This document shows positions 9,050 through 20,820 of a stretch of DNA of 64,000 nucleotides, one piece after another. Source of the stretch: Strongyloides papillosus. Taxonomy: Eukaryota; Nematoda; Chromadorea; Rhabditida; Strongyloididae. The translations under genes were made by a program, and so were the position numbers. Each line of letters opens with the position of its first letter. The stretch's first letter is position 1. Where the stretch lies: assembly GCA_005656395.1 (NCBI GenBank), contig SRSI01000048.1, positions 1 through 64,000 of the forward strand, read 5' to 3'. The notes under the pieces are model-generated. The model worked only from the letters and a program-made list of their open reading frames with translations, had not been told where the DNA came from and ran no database searches.

Positions 9050-11105
9050 GGTGGCAGGGCTTTTCTTCAATATTTTGCACCAAAAAGGCAAAACGTTATT
9101 CCAACAAAAAAAAATTGCGCGAACATTTGCAAATAATTAATTTCTATCATATAATAAGCAATTTAAATTACGTTGATCAATTTTTTTACCTGGGAAAGTA
9201 ACTATCTTATAAAATAAAATAGTATTTACTTTATAAGCTTATTGGAATTTGATTATAAAAAAAATAATTTTTAAAAATGTAGTAAATAATTCACTGATAT
9301 GATAATTAAAGTCTAAATAAAAGTGATAAATAATTACATTTTTCATTTCCCACAATGTTTTTATTGTCTATTTAACTAAATATATAAATAAACAATGTCA
9401 TTATCTTAGGGACTTATTAACCCTTAACTACCGAACGGTAAAAAATATTGCGTAAGTACCGAACTGTCCGTTTTGCGGACACATTAATTTATTGTTGTTT
9501 ACCCTAAATATAATATAATATTTCTATATTTTAAGCAGTCATTAGATAAATATAATACTGCTTAAAATTTTTTAATAAAAAAAAGTTCATATTTTTATGG
9601 TGAAATTTTGTTTTAGTATGATTAACAATAATAACATTAATAAAACTGTTTTTGGTACTTTTCGATTATATCCTTCAGAAAATACTAACTTTAATGGTTA
9701 TTTATAACAGTTTTTGATTATTTATAAATAAGTAATATAAAATAAGACTTTTTTAAAATATTTATCATTATAATAATTAATTTTTAAAATTTAAAAAAAA
9801 GTTTTTAAAAAATTAAATTTTGAAATTTTTCATTTTTGAAATTTTTAATACCATTTATGAATCATCTACTTTTTAATACCACTTATTCATATCATAAATG
9901 ATAAAGGTATCTTTATTTATCTTTCTTTTAGTTCTTTTATTAAGATTGGAGATTTTCTATCGTTCACAGACTCAAAGACATTAAACTTTTCCAGCGACAT
10001 TATCATTAGCAATTTTTTTATTGATAAATCACTTTTTTAGTAACAGTTTATCAGTAACAATTTATTTATTAAATTATATGCAATAATTTATTTGGTATTA
10101 GTTCGTTTTTATATGTTTTATTTTGAGAAAGAAGGATATAACCGAAAAGTTCCCTGTTTTTAGACAAATTATGCTTTTAAAATCAGATACCTCTTTAAAT
10201 TATCAAATTTTGTTATTTAGTCTATTTAAATTCAAGTATTTATGTGTATTTGAACATATCTTTCAATTGTAATAAATTATACATTAAATAATTATTATTT
10301 ATCATCAGAAAACTCAATTGAGATATTATACCAAAAAAAATGTGTTTTGTAAACTTGAATTTTTTCGATACCTTAAGAGAATCTAAATGCTTTGAAAAGA
10401 TAACGATAAGATAGCCAACAATTTTTTACGTAAAACCTATTTTTTTTAGAAATTTATTTCAATTTTAAACATTATTATAAACAAAAATATAAATGCACTG
10501 TCCGCAAAACGGACAGCTCGGTACTTAAGGGTTAAGAAGAATGCATCAATATTAAAAAATTGGTAACTAAATGAAAAAAAATGTATCAATTAATAATAAG
10601 TGCTTTATCTATGTTGTTCAACGTTATGATAATTTTAATATGTCTATGTTAAGGAATAACAAACATTTACGGTGTTTTTTTACCAACTAAATTAACAAAA
10701 GACTATATAAACCTTAATAGCTTTAATCAAAAGAAATTATTTTATTAAATAAAATCTCTATTGATAAATGAACTATATATATAAAGTTATACACTATATA
10801 TTACCATAAAATTAACAATTAATTCGAATTTATAGTAACTTATACATACATTTTTAGAATAATATCAAAAATACATTTTGAAAAAACATTTCCCACAATT
10901 TACAAAATGGTAGTTTCAATTGCACTTCTAACTCTTATTTATCATCACTTTCTTACCATTGAATTAATATTCAACTTCTTTTTTATAAATATAAGTAAAA
11001 ATTATTATCTTGGAATAACGTCTTACCGCGTATTTAAAAAATAATTTTGGTTGGAATAATGTTTTGCCTTTTTGGTGCAAAATATTGAAGAAGTGACTTG
11101 CCACC
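9050..11105. mobile_element. 2.1 kb Mutator-like element abutting tRNA-Gly
   Basis: The left end (9050-9106) and the reverse complement of the right end (about 11049-11105) match over roughly 55 bp. They share TTCTTCAATATTTTGCACC and then an AAAAGGCAAAAC block, and begin GGTGGCA. The direct repeat ACGCTGAG (9042-9049 and 11106-11113) flanks it; at nine bases the two copies differ at one position. Termini starting GGTG resemble those of the elements in tRNA-Trp and tRNA-Val, but the interior is unrelated. It has no credible coding frame and is interrupted by a TTAA-flanked MITE at 9421-10531. Mutator-like is favoured; hAT is possible because of the 8-bp repeat. Confidence 0.75.
9421..10531. 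mobile_element. Nested piggyBac-like MITE
   Basis: A 1,111 bp element with TTAA on both sides (9417-9420 and 10532-10535) and inverted ends: CCCTTAACTACCGAAC at the left and, in reverse complement, CCCTTAAGTACCGAGC at the right. The block CTGTCCGTTTTGCGGACA lies close to each end and is itself a near-palindrome. TTAA targets and CCCT-type termini are the hallmarks of piggyBac elements. There is no transposase. It lies inside the larger element at 9050-11105, so it inserted later. Confidence 0.8.
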
Positions 11106-12460
11106 ACGCTGAGACCACTGCTAAACCGTCTACTTCTCTACAAAAATTTTTTTTAATTTCATTAATCTTTACCCATTTTTATTAGCATTTTCTAAACATT
11201 TTGGTTGTTTTTCAATAGTTTTTTACTGTCAAATAATTTAAAAAACTCACATCAATATGAATTTATTATTCGGGACAAACTGCATTTTTTTACCCTAAAA
11301 CTAATTTTTCCAGTAGTGATAAAAACTCTTTAATTTTAATACTTTTAATTTAAATCTAAGAGGTACATATGAATAATGTGCAGATTCTCATAATACTTTT
11401 GTTTTTGAAAAAAAAGCTGTTACTTTTTAGACAACGACTCCTATACCATTCAAAACCCATCTTTTCTTTTACGCATTTGTAAATTTAAAGAGAAATCGTT
11501 TACATTATATTTGAAAATATTCAATTTCTATTGTCTTCTATTTTTAACATATTTTGCCCATGATACTATAATTATTATTAATTTTTAAAATTTTTTCTAT
11601 GTAATAATTTTAACTGATAATTTTAAAAAAGATTACAATTATATTGGACAAATTTTAAAGCATTCAATTATTAAATACTAATCAAATAACATTTTTTACT
11701 AAATAGGATAAAATTAGTTTTTACAACGTAGAAAGCTATTAAAATGTTCCTCCTTGTTAATAATTTATTAATTTAAAAAAATCTGATTAAAAAAATTTAA
11801 ATATTTTGGTATTGTAATTTCGTGCACAAGTAAGTATATCAACCTACTAAAAAATTTAGCCTCTTGTTCTCTTTAATCGTAGTTAAGGAATACTAACTTT
11901 ATACTATTATTAAGGTATTTATAGAAATAATTAACAAAATTGTTAATACAAATAAACTTTATTTGAGTTTGACAATTTTTTACTGTGATATTTGTTGTAA
12001 TAAGTAAACTTTGAATAAGGTTTAAATTTTAAAATTTAATTTATATTTCATAATTTCTATATTCTAATAACATACCTTACGTATTTGTTAATACTTAATA
12101 AATGATTAGATATCATTTTTATATATAAAAAGATTTCTAAAAAGCAATATTTAAAAGTTATAGCGCCTAATTTTTTAGATAAATTGATGATAATAAAAAT
12201 TGAATATTTCAAATACGATATTTTTCAAATGTTATAGTTTTCATTATATAAAAAGCAACAGTTTGTTTTCAAAAATGACATAAAGAAACTTTTTTTATAT
12301 ATGCCGTTTTTTAAAAATAAAAATATCATTATAATCTACACTTAATTTATATGTATATTCCAAATTTTTAAGTAAAAACCTTAAAATTAAATAGCTTTAT
12401 TTTTAAGAAAGAAATTTATTATAGAGTTAAATCGTAGTTTGACCAATATAACACAAAATC
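11106..12460. other. Former upstream flank of tRNA-Gly, otherwise empty
   Basis: The first ~30 bases after the second target copy are GC-richer and represent the original 5' flank of tRNA-Gly on the minus strand. The rest is AT-rich with no supported gene. Confidence 0.45.
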
Positions 12461-12463
12461 ATA

Positions 12464-12960
12464 TCACTGTGATATACGTCCTAAGATTTCACTAAACTTT
12501 TCAAATTTCTCTTCTGGTATCGTTATATGAATGTCAGTATGCGGACCTTGTTGAACCAATTAATACAAAAGTATTTTTGGCATTAGCCGCATATCGTAAG
12601 TATTTTTCTTGTGAAGGACATTGAAATCAATTGGTTTTTTAAATAATAAGTGTGATAACGTAGATATTAAAGAACTGATCAAAAAATTATACCGATTTTT
12701 ATATAATAACCAGAATATCTGTATTTATTCACATTCTGAATTATCCAATAGTTGTTCCGACTAATATTCCTACTCCATCCTAGTTTATAATCATCATCTT
12801 CTTCAACAGACTTTTTCATCACTAGCTTCGTGAGGACAAATATTTCCTACATATTAATCTTCTAAAGTCTTAGATTCACTAACGTTTCCAGTATTTGATT
12901 CCAGAATTAATTTTTCGAAAACTTTTGTATAGTTCATAGCTATCCTTCCTCATTTCAACC
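12464..12960 (-). pseudogene. Decayed coding fragment, possibly PUR-domain
   Basis: On the minus strand an open piece ending at a TGA (12464-12466) reads VQQGPHTDIHITIPEEKF and continues EKFSEILGRIS. Just upstream, in another frame, is KYLRYAANAKNTFVLI. Spacing and pattern (basic, GP-x-T-x-I-x-I-x-x-P, then an amphipathic helix) recall the C-terminal half of a PUR-alpha repeat. Further upstream a piece starting MNYTKVFEKLILESN is soon closed by stops. The frames do not join by plausible introns, so I treat it as a gene fossil. The family call is weak. Confidence 0.3.
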
Positions 12961-14100
12961 GCAATCACAATTCTAAAAATAAATACCAAAGCAACTGTAT
13001 TCTAAACTATAAAGAAATAAAAAAAACAAAATAGACAATTAATTTAAAAAGTAGGCCATCAGGAACCTTGTGGCCCATATTAAGCTACACTTGAAAAAAG
13101 CAAAAAAGGCATTGATTTATTATGTTTAAAAACGAAAAACAAATACAGTTGTCAATGTATCAAATATAAATAAGGTATCTTGAGAATATTATTATGGCAT
13201 TTATTTACATTTAAAATACTTTCAATAAACTCCAAACATTCCGGGCATATATTCTTCCACCATGCTCTTGAGAATACTCCGATAAGAGCAGTTTAACAAA
13301 AATAAAGAAATTTTCTCTCGCCACTACCTTTTCATTGTTTATAGTGATAATAATTAAAATATTGAAACATCTTCGAATCATCAATACATCTTTCTAATCA
13401 ACTTTGATAGAAGATATACAAAGAGGGTAACATGATCACTTTGATATTATTATGAAACTTAAGATTACCGACAATTGAAGTTGTTAAAAAAAGTTCGATA
13501 CACTTTAATGTCCTTTCTATAAATTTTAAAAAAACGAGATGAAAATTAAACATTTTTCTTTTTTAAAAAGATAAACTGCAATATTAGTTTATTATTCAAA
13601 ACTATAAATAGACAAACTTTCTATGTACATCTTATTACAAGGACAGGATTTATGAAATTTAGTTTTAATAGGAAAACTTGAAAAATTATTTCTATTGCGT
13701 TATAACGGCATTTTTATGTGTTTTGAAGTATACTTATGTGTAATATAGCACATTTTAGAACTAAAAATAGTATATTTTAAAGAAATATTTTAAAAGTTTT
13801 ATTGTACACTTTTTTTCAAGACCCTCTCAAAAGTTTTGTTTTAAACATGATAATTTAATTTATTAAAAGATTCTTATGTAAAATAATTCTTTTTATCAGT
13901 TAAATGAAAATTAAAACAATTCTGAATATGACTATTAAAAAAATCATTTAAAACTGAAAATAATTATGATTTTTGTAAAAATTATGATTATTTTCTGAAC
14001 GCGTAAGATTAATCCTTTGAGAATACGTTTACTTGATAGATAAAGCTCCTTTACATAAAATTTATTTTTAATTATATTAAGATATATTTAATGAACATAA
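12961..14100. other. AT-rich spacer, no gene seen
   Basis: No protein or RNA gene could be supported between the decayed fragment and the stop codon of the leucine-rich-repeat gene. Confidence 0.45.
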
Positions 14101-14624
14101 TCATTTGCAAAGTTTATGGGTATCCAAAAATAAAAGTTCTGGAAAAAAATTAGCTGTCATTTTACAATATTTTCTATACAAAACCGTATTTTTTGAATGT
14201 TTTAATGGATGTGGCCAACCAGGATTATCAATTAAACTTAGAAACCTTATATTTGGTGTTTGTCTATATAATATATGTAGAAGAATACCAACATTTTTTA
14301 TCTATAATTATTTATTAGGATTAACAAACATGAATTACTTACATTATTCGAATTTAATGATAAACTTTCTAAATTTGGAAAGTAATGATTTTTAAGAAAA
14401 TGTTCATCTAGTATATTTCCATCTAAAACAAGGTGTTTAACTATATGTGACTGTTTACCTATTTCATTAGGTAATAAATATAATCCACAATGTGATAAAT
14501 CAACAATTAATAAATCATTTTTATTATTAATATTGTTTAGTTGATCATTCAATACATTTGATGAAGATAATTTGTTGTAATATTTTGGCGTTTTGATACT
14601 ACTAACACACCTTGAAGCAATCAT
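14101..14624 (-). CDS. Small leucine-rich-repeat protein (LRMDA-like)
   Basis: Two exons, 14342-14624 and 14101-14300, joined across a 41-bp GTAAGT...TAG intron, give 160 residues. The middle contains LRR strands (IVDLSHCGLYLLP, VKHLVLDGNIL, LESLSLNSNN). The C-terminal cap reads RFLSLIDNPGWPHPLK, then Y-R-K-Y-C and PELLFLDTHK. This cap (N-P-x-x-P, a tyrosine-rich helix, P-x-L-x-x-L-D) is typical of the LRMDA/C10orf11 group of small LRR proteins. It is probably an intracellular adaptor. No signal peptide or membrane segment is visible. The start is the first ATG of the frame, with no obvious upstream exon. The LRR fold is confident; the orthology is moderate. Confidence 0.65.
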
Positions 14625-15137
14625 TTTTCTTTTAGTATAAATATGTTGGAGCCTGAATATAAATAACTTTTTTTAATAATATCCTTTAACTTTATTATAA
14701 TAGTATATATACTTAAATTTAACCTATCCTTATCAATTAAGGTGTAGCAAAGTTCAAGAAAGATAACCAAAAAATAGCCAAACGTTATGTAAAAAGTCAG
14801 TGTTGATAAAATATCTTGATATTAATATGCTTAATGAAAAATAATCTTTCATGAGTTACCCATAAAAATGGTATCATTGATATGTTATCATAATATTTAA
14901 ATTCATCTCATTAGTGGACACGAAAGTTTTATGACTATCCAATAGACTATGTAAAATAAAAAATTTTTATATTAATTTTATTTTTTAAACATCAACATTA
15001 AGTTTTCTACAAACAATCATAAACATATAGAACTAATAAAAATTTAGTCTTTTAGGAGTGACTGAAAAATATCAACCACACTTAGGTATCTTTAACTGTA
15101 CTAAACAGTTACCATAGATCAACAACTTTTTTTTTAA
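14625..15137. other. Intergenic spacer
   Basis: AT-rich sequence between two minus-strand genes. It should contain the promoter of the LRR gene and the 3' UTR of the bZIP gene. No further feature is recognised. Confidence 0.4.
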
Positions 15138-16561
15138 TTAACAACAAAATTTTTTACATGGAACAGGATAATCTGCATCAGTTGAAGGTTGTGGTGATAA
15201 ATTGCTTTTTAATACAGATCCTAAAAACAATGCTCTACCTGTAAATCTTATTTCCTTTAGATTATCATTATTCCTATTTGTATTATTTCCTGACACTGAT
15301 AAATAACAATGCCCTACAAAGAAACAAACGGAGAGAACCATAACAGCTAAACAAGTTGATAAGTGAGTATTATTTTTACTATCCTTATTGACAACTGATT
15401 GTAATTTACGCAATTGTAGAATAATCTTTTGATTTTCATTATTTGAACATTCAAGTCTATATTTCAATCGCTTATTCTCGTATTCATATTCGTAGACCCT
15501 TTCCTCCAATGCTTTAATGTAATCCTACAATTTGATAAATGAAAAAATAATAATATTAATCATTAGATAAAAATTTATCAAACCTGCTTTCTTTTCCTAC
15601 TTTCTTGAGCAGATTTTTTATTCCTTATTTTTCTTCTAATTCTTTTTAATTCTTTTTCTTCATTTTTTGTTAAAGGGTAATATTCAGGAAAATGAACACC
15701 CTCCTTGGCGCACAGTTTCTTTTCTTCCTCTGTTAATATAAGTGGAGGAAATTTACCACTACTACTACTTCTATCATTATATGAATTTGACGATGCTGAT
15801 ATATTGTTAACTTTTTTGATACTATCACCATTATATTCAAAACATTTTGGATCGTCTGAAATTAAATTAGAATTACTATTGAATAGTTAAACATATTTTA
15901 AAGTTATATCATAGAATTTCATTTTCAAAAAATGGAATTAAATTTCACCATAAATAAACTTACTGCTCTTTGAATTACTAATTTTTTGAATCCCTCTACT
16001 AGTGATATTCAAATTGTTTTCAGAAGTTACACCATTTGCTGTATCATTTTTTTGTAAATTACCATTCATATTTACAAGTTTTTTATTCTTACTAAACCTA
16101 ATTTTATCATTTCGATGAATATTCAAACCTTTTTCATCAATACTTTTTGGGCTGTCGTACAAAGTAATGATATTATTTGATGATAAAACCTCTATGCTTG
16201 ATTGATTTGTATAGTAAGGGAAATTTTTATCTTCATACTCTAATGGTATAGGTATTAAGGTAGCATCTATGGATGGTGAATCAACTCCAGAATCAGATAG
16301 AGTATTTGAGTTTGATAAAAAAGATTGACAATTAAATAATGAGTTATCCTCGAAATTTTCAAAAGCATTATCCCTTTGATTTTCCTCCTGTAAATTGGTG
16401 TAAATGTGATGCATATAATCATCATTAAATGTTTCATTATTCATTGCCAAGTAATTAGAAGGACGATCACAATTAAAATTATATGGTTCATCTATATCTT
16501 CAATTTCTGTTGGTAGGATTTGTCCATTGTAATTTATTGTACCATCAGAAGCATTCATCAT
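15138..16561 (-). CDS. crh-2: CREB3-type membrane-anchored bZIP factor
   Basis: Three exons (15949-16561, 15584-15855, 15138-15524; introns of 93 and 59 bp) encode 423 residues. Residues 1-240 are Asn/Ser-rich and acidic, as in an activation domain. Then come [14 protein letters not shown] and [19 protein letters not shown], and the basic region [13 protein letters not shown] (about 275-297) followed by a zipper to about 340. This lead-in and KIRNKxSAQxSRxxK are diagnostic of the CREB3/CREB3L/OASIS family. A hydrophobic segment at about 349-370 ([13 protein letters not shown]) is the membrane anchor, leaving a luminal tail rich in Cys at its end. Family members sit in the ER and are released by Golgi proteases to enter the nucleus; a classic RxxL site-1 protease motif after the anchor is not obvious. 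The symbol refers to the C. elegans CREB3-like gene by inference. Confidence 0.88.
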
Positions 16562-17519
16562 TAGATCAAATGATTTTCAACAAATTTAAAAATTTACAAA
16601 TCTGGAAATATTTAAATTAACATTTTATATTCCATAATGACTTTGAAGTCATATAATATATTAATATTTTTATGTAAATTTTTTTATAAACATCACAAAA
16701 TTAGGAGTATAATGGATTAAACAATAATTATAAAGCAAAAAAGTATAAACAAAAAAATGAATTAAAATGGAATCAAAAAAACCATAAGAAATATCTAGAC
16801 AATGATAAGAAATTTAAATAAAAAAATTATATTGTTTTTATTGTTAAAACAATTAAATAAGGTAATATTCAAAATTACTAAAAATCCTTTAACCAAAGAT
16901 ACAATTACAAGTAAAAATGATAACAAGAGATAGAACAATTTGTACAATTGTTAAAAGGTTTTTTGTATTCGGTAATATTCTTTCAACGAAATAAGTAAAA
17001 CGATGAAAATAATTATAAGACTAAATAAAGCTAAAAAGGAATAAAGAAGGTATAAAATGCAAAAAATTTGGTATAAAATAGTGATATTCTTTTATAATAA
17101 AATTCTTGTCATTATTAAATATAGAATTATTGGATTTTTTTCTTTTAAATACTAATTAGGAAAAATTTTAACTAATTTCTTCATTTACCATATATTTTTT
17201 TTTCACGAATAGCGTTTGTTTTCATTTTCCGGATATATTTAATTTGAAAAGTATAAAAGACATAAATTATAATATAAAGAATTAAAAAATACATTGATAA
17301 AATTATTAATTAACTTTTATTGTATGATAATGTTGGATTTTTTTAAATTACCAATAACAAATGATGCAAATTTATGATAAAAAAAAATTAAAGAATAATT
17401 ACTTATAAAAGTAAAAGTGTTTTTCACTGATTGATGCACATGATTGTTGTACTTATATAATAATAAATAATTTTAAAACAAATTTGTTTCATTTTCCTTT
17501 TCCAATATATTTAAAAAAT
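16562..17519. other. Intergenic spacer
   Basis: AT-rich, presumably the promoter of the bZIP gene on the left and the 3' region of the small Cys-rich peptide gene on the right. No gene is supported. Confidence 0.4.
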
Positions 17520-17744
17520 CTATTCATACGGATAATTACATACACAATCACTAACAAAATATATTCTTCCTATGAATCTTTCCATTTTTACACATTGACC
17601 AACCATATTTTCATCATATTTTTTACATTTTTGATTACATCTTTCTTGATAGCATTCAATTTTATTACAGATTGTACATGAATAACAAAAAATATTATTT
17701 GCACCAAGAATAATTACAACCAGAAGACAACAAACTAGCTTCAT
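17520..17744 (-). CDS. Secreted Cys-rich peptide, CS-alpha-beta-like
   Basis: A 74-residue single-exon peptide. Residues 1-20 form a signal peptide (MKLVCCLLVVIILGANNIFC, cleavage near Cys20/Tyr21). The mature part has eight cysteines in the order C-x2-C-x4-C-x4-C-x3-C-x9-C-x15-C-x-C. The CNQKC (C-x3-C) and CVC (C-x-C) pair is the core signature of cysteine-stabilised alpha-beta peptides such as defensins and nematode antibacterial factors. A role in innate defence is therefore possible, but length, spacing and fold are inferred from the pattern only. No operon partner is seen. Confidence 0.6.
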   Translation of the reverse strand: MKLVCCLLVVIILGANNIFCYSCTICNKIECYQERCNQKCKKYDENMVGQCVKMERFIGRIYFVSDCVCNYPYE

Positions 17745-19159
17745 TTTTTTTAGTAATAATAATGATATTTATCAGTAGATGCTCGAAGTTAAATAAATAA
17801 AAATTAAAAATATAACTAATTGCCCCTCTTCACTCATTAATATTAGTTGTAATATTGTTTTAATTAACAGAAGATAAGAGATAAATTAAGAAATATTAAC
17901 ATATTTATAAATTTAGTGTGGAACTGCATAAAATTAATTTTTAAATACTTGGTACAGACATTAATTTTAATATTTTTATCAAAATATATTAATTTTACTA
18001 TACTTTAAAGAAAATAATAAACATTTTTTTAAAGATTATCTTTAAAACTTTTAAATAACATTTTTCTTGATTTTCTTCATTCGTGTTGTTTATTATTATA
18101 GAAAACAATATAATGTTTTTATAATATAAATGTAAAATTAAACTTTATTACACAAAAAAAAACAAATGATATTATTTTGAATTAAAAAAACAAATATGAT
18201 AATAATTTTTATTTAAAAAAAATAAAAAAAAGTATGCACTTATCTTTCTGAAATCTAAGAATTAAAAAAAAGTTAAACAGTGACTAGTATTAGATGCAAG
18301 AACAATCACTATGAATACACCGACCTTCATCCTTTAATATCATTGAACGCCATATATGATTAATTCCATCAATTTAAAAAAAGTCTACTTACTAAATTTT
18401 TCATCCCAAGAATAATAGCAGAAATTGTTGTAATTTTAGAAAATTGTATTATTTGATAACCGAAATGAGAAAATAATAAACTAATATGATTATTAAAAGA
18501 TTAATTATATTTTAGTAAAATTATTATAACATTCGTTAATGAAAATATGAATTTATCTAACTTTCAGTTCATTTATGCTAATCTTTATCTATTATTAACT
18601 CATTTAAATTATTGCATTATAACTCAATGACCTTAACTTACAATCTTTTAATATTTAACTTTCAAATAACTGTTCTTGAATTAGTTATTTTTAATATTTT
18701 TCGAAAAATATTAATCCTTTTAGTTTTTATATATCATTAATATGAGAATAATTAATGCTTCATTATCATTTATTTAACAATTGAAATCTTTTATTTACAT
18801 TAAACAGTAATTGTAAACTACGATTTTAAATTAAATGGTTCAAATTCTATGAATAATTGTTGATATAGAAGCTTCTAAAGTAAAAATGAATAAAAAATAA
18901 AGTTGGTAATGTATTATTTTCAATTTCAAAGTATTTTATCACTTACTTTGTCTTTTTTTCACAAATATTACAATATTCTTAGCTTTAATTTAAAATACAT
19001 TTTATATTCACCTAAGAAAGTTTGTCAAAATATTCGTTTATCCATACAAATTGACACAACCTGAAGCTTTTTAATATCTCACCCTTAGATAAAGTAGACT
19101 AAAAATTAAAAAAAAATTTATTAATGAAAAAAAATTATAAACAAATTGTACAAAACATT
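17745..19159. other. Intergenic, with a possible decayed Cys-rich exon
   Basis: Mostly AT-rich sequence. On the minus strand around 18282-18345 a short open piece ends GRCIHSDCSCI before a stop. It resembles the C-terminal C...C-x-C tail of the intact peptide at 17520-17744, but no start or joining exon is found. Otherwise empty. Confidence 0.3.
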
Positions 19160-19426
19160 TTATTGGTTGTTTGTAAGCTTAACTTGTGGGTTCGAGTTTT
19201 GAGTATTATCATTAGTATTTCCTTTGTTGCTTCCATATCCGTAGTATAAAGATGAAAAAGCAGATGGATAATATCCAGCATAACCAGCATATCCAGCATA
19301 TCCAGCATACCCAGTATATCCAGCATATCCTGGATAGTATCCACTATAAGCAGATGGGTAGTAATATTGTCCAGATACTGAAGCAATGATAATAGCAACA
19401 AGAGCAATAATAATTTTTGAGTTCAT
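19160..19426 (-). CDS. Secreted Gly/Tyr-rich repeat peptide
   Basis: An 88-residue single-exon protein with a clear signal peptide (MNSKIIIALVAIIIASVSG). It is followed by a Gly-Tyr-Ala-rich stretch with GYAGY repeats (about residues 29-55), a second YYPSAF motif and an Asn/Gln-rich polar tail. The repeated coding DNA is a short tandem array (CCAGCATA units on the plus strand, 19275-19330), so repeat number is likely variable between individuals. Such GY-rich secreted peptides in nematodes are cuticle-associated or antimicrobial (nlp/cnc-like); which applies here cannot be decided. The long antisense and alternative frames here are repeat shadows. Confidence 0.7.
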   Translation of the reverse strand: MNSKIIIALVAIIIASVSGQYYYPSAYSGYYPGYAGYTGYAGYAGYAGYAGYYPSAFSSLYYGYGSNKGNTNDNTQNSNPQVKLTNNQ

Positions 19427-20820
19427 AATTCTTTGAAGTTAAAATAATACCAAATGAAATTTGATGTCTTATTAAAATTTTCGACTTCTTTATATACCAA
19501 TTTACTATTTATTTTAATACTTCTTATCACTAAATAACTTTAAAAAAAGGTAATAGTAATAAGCAATTTAAGTACAAATATTTATTCTTTAATTAGAAAA
19601 ACTACTGGATCATTGTTTACTTGAAACAACAAAATTCACGACAACTGTGATAAAAATTAAGCAAATATGCGTGTACAAATAATAAAATTTACAACGAATA
19701 TTGCAGTTAGATATTTTTTTTATTCCAATAAACAAGTTATCACACATCGAAGTCATATGAAGATTATACTTCGTAACTTTTGTTCTATTTGTCACTTTAT
19801 TTATTAATAAATTCCAAGTTCCAAATTTATTGATATGATAAATATGTAGGTGATTAATAAAACTTGGAAATGAACTGTATAAACAAAAGTTGATTTTTCA
19901 TTTACCAAATAAAATGTAAAAGATTCTACAAAAATTCTTCAAGAATCAATTTTATTTGTACAATCATTTAATGATCGTACTATATTTACTACAAAAAGAA
20001 AATTAAGTAAATAAAACTTTATTAATATATTTTATTACGAATTTTTTATTTCTCAGAACTTCTAAGCATTTATTTTTAATTAAAAAGAATCTAATATAGA
20101 TAAAGATACAATTTTTAAATATTTTTTTATGATCTTGAAGTTTTACACCAAAATATTTCGCTTAATTTAAGAAGCGTAATGTTAAAAGCTTGAGAAAACA
20201 ATATATAAAAAGAAGTAATTTGTTCACTTATAACAATTTTTTTTAAAACATGATCTATTCATATCACAAGAATTAAATATCAGAATCCATTTAAATGTGC
20301 TTTATCGATAGAGTGTGAAATTTCACAGTAGAATTTATTAATATTTTCCAATATTTACTGAAAATTTGTTTATGTATACTTAAAAAACTAAGTACACTTT
20401 GATGTTATTAGTGTACTGCATAAAAACTATAATAACTCAAAAAATATTTTGTAGAAATCTGAAAAATAAACTTTACTCGATGTATCACGAAACTCTATAA
20501 TAATATCCATTAATATTTAAATAAGTATAATAGAGGTCTTTATTAATATACTCAAAATAAATCATATTTCATTTTTTTTACATTTATGACTTGAAACTTC
20601 TCCATATCTCTTGAATCTCTAAATAGACTTCCATTAAATTAGTTCTAGTAGATAGAGCATAAAAAATTATACCAGAATCATTTATTAAATTACTATATAT
20701 ATAAACAATACAAGTAATTCAATACTAAAATTTTATATTGCATAAGGAGAAATAAATATTATTAATGAATAAAACGACTTTTAACTACTCCCAGTACAAA
20801 TACATAGCTGAAAATTAAAG
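19427..20820. other. Intergenic spacer
   Basis: AT-rich, containing the promoter side of the Gly/Tyr-rich peptide gene. No gene or repeat is supported. Confidence 0.4.

Noticed and set aside
441..11105. CRISPR-like or satellite array
   Set aside because: The repeats are paired inverted transposon copies and terminal repeats, not regularly spaced units.
14105..14395. Plus-strand frame of 96 codons opposite the LRR gene
   Set aside because: Antisense to the well-supported two-exon LRR protein.
19135..19407. Alternative minus-strand frame with LDMLDML repeats
   Set aside because: Shadow of the GYAGY repeat in the neighbouring frame, which has the signal peptide and the better composition.
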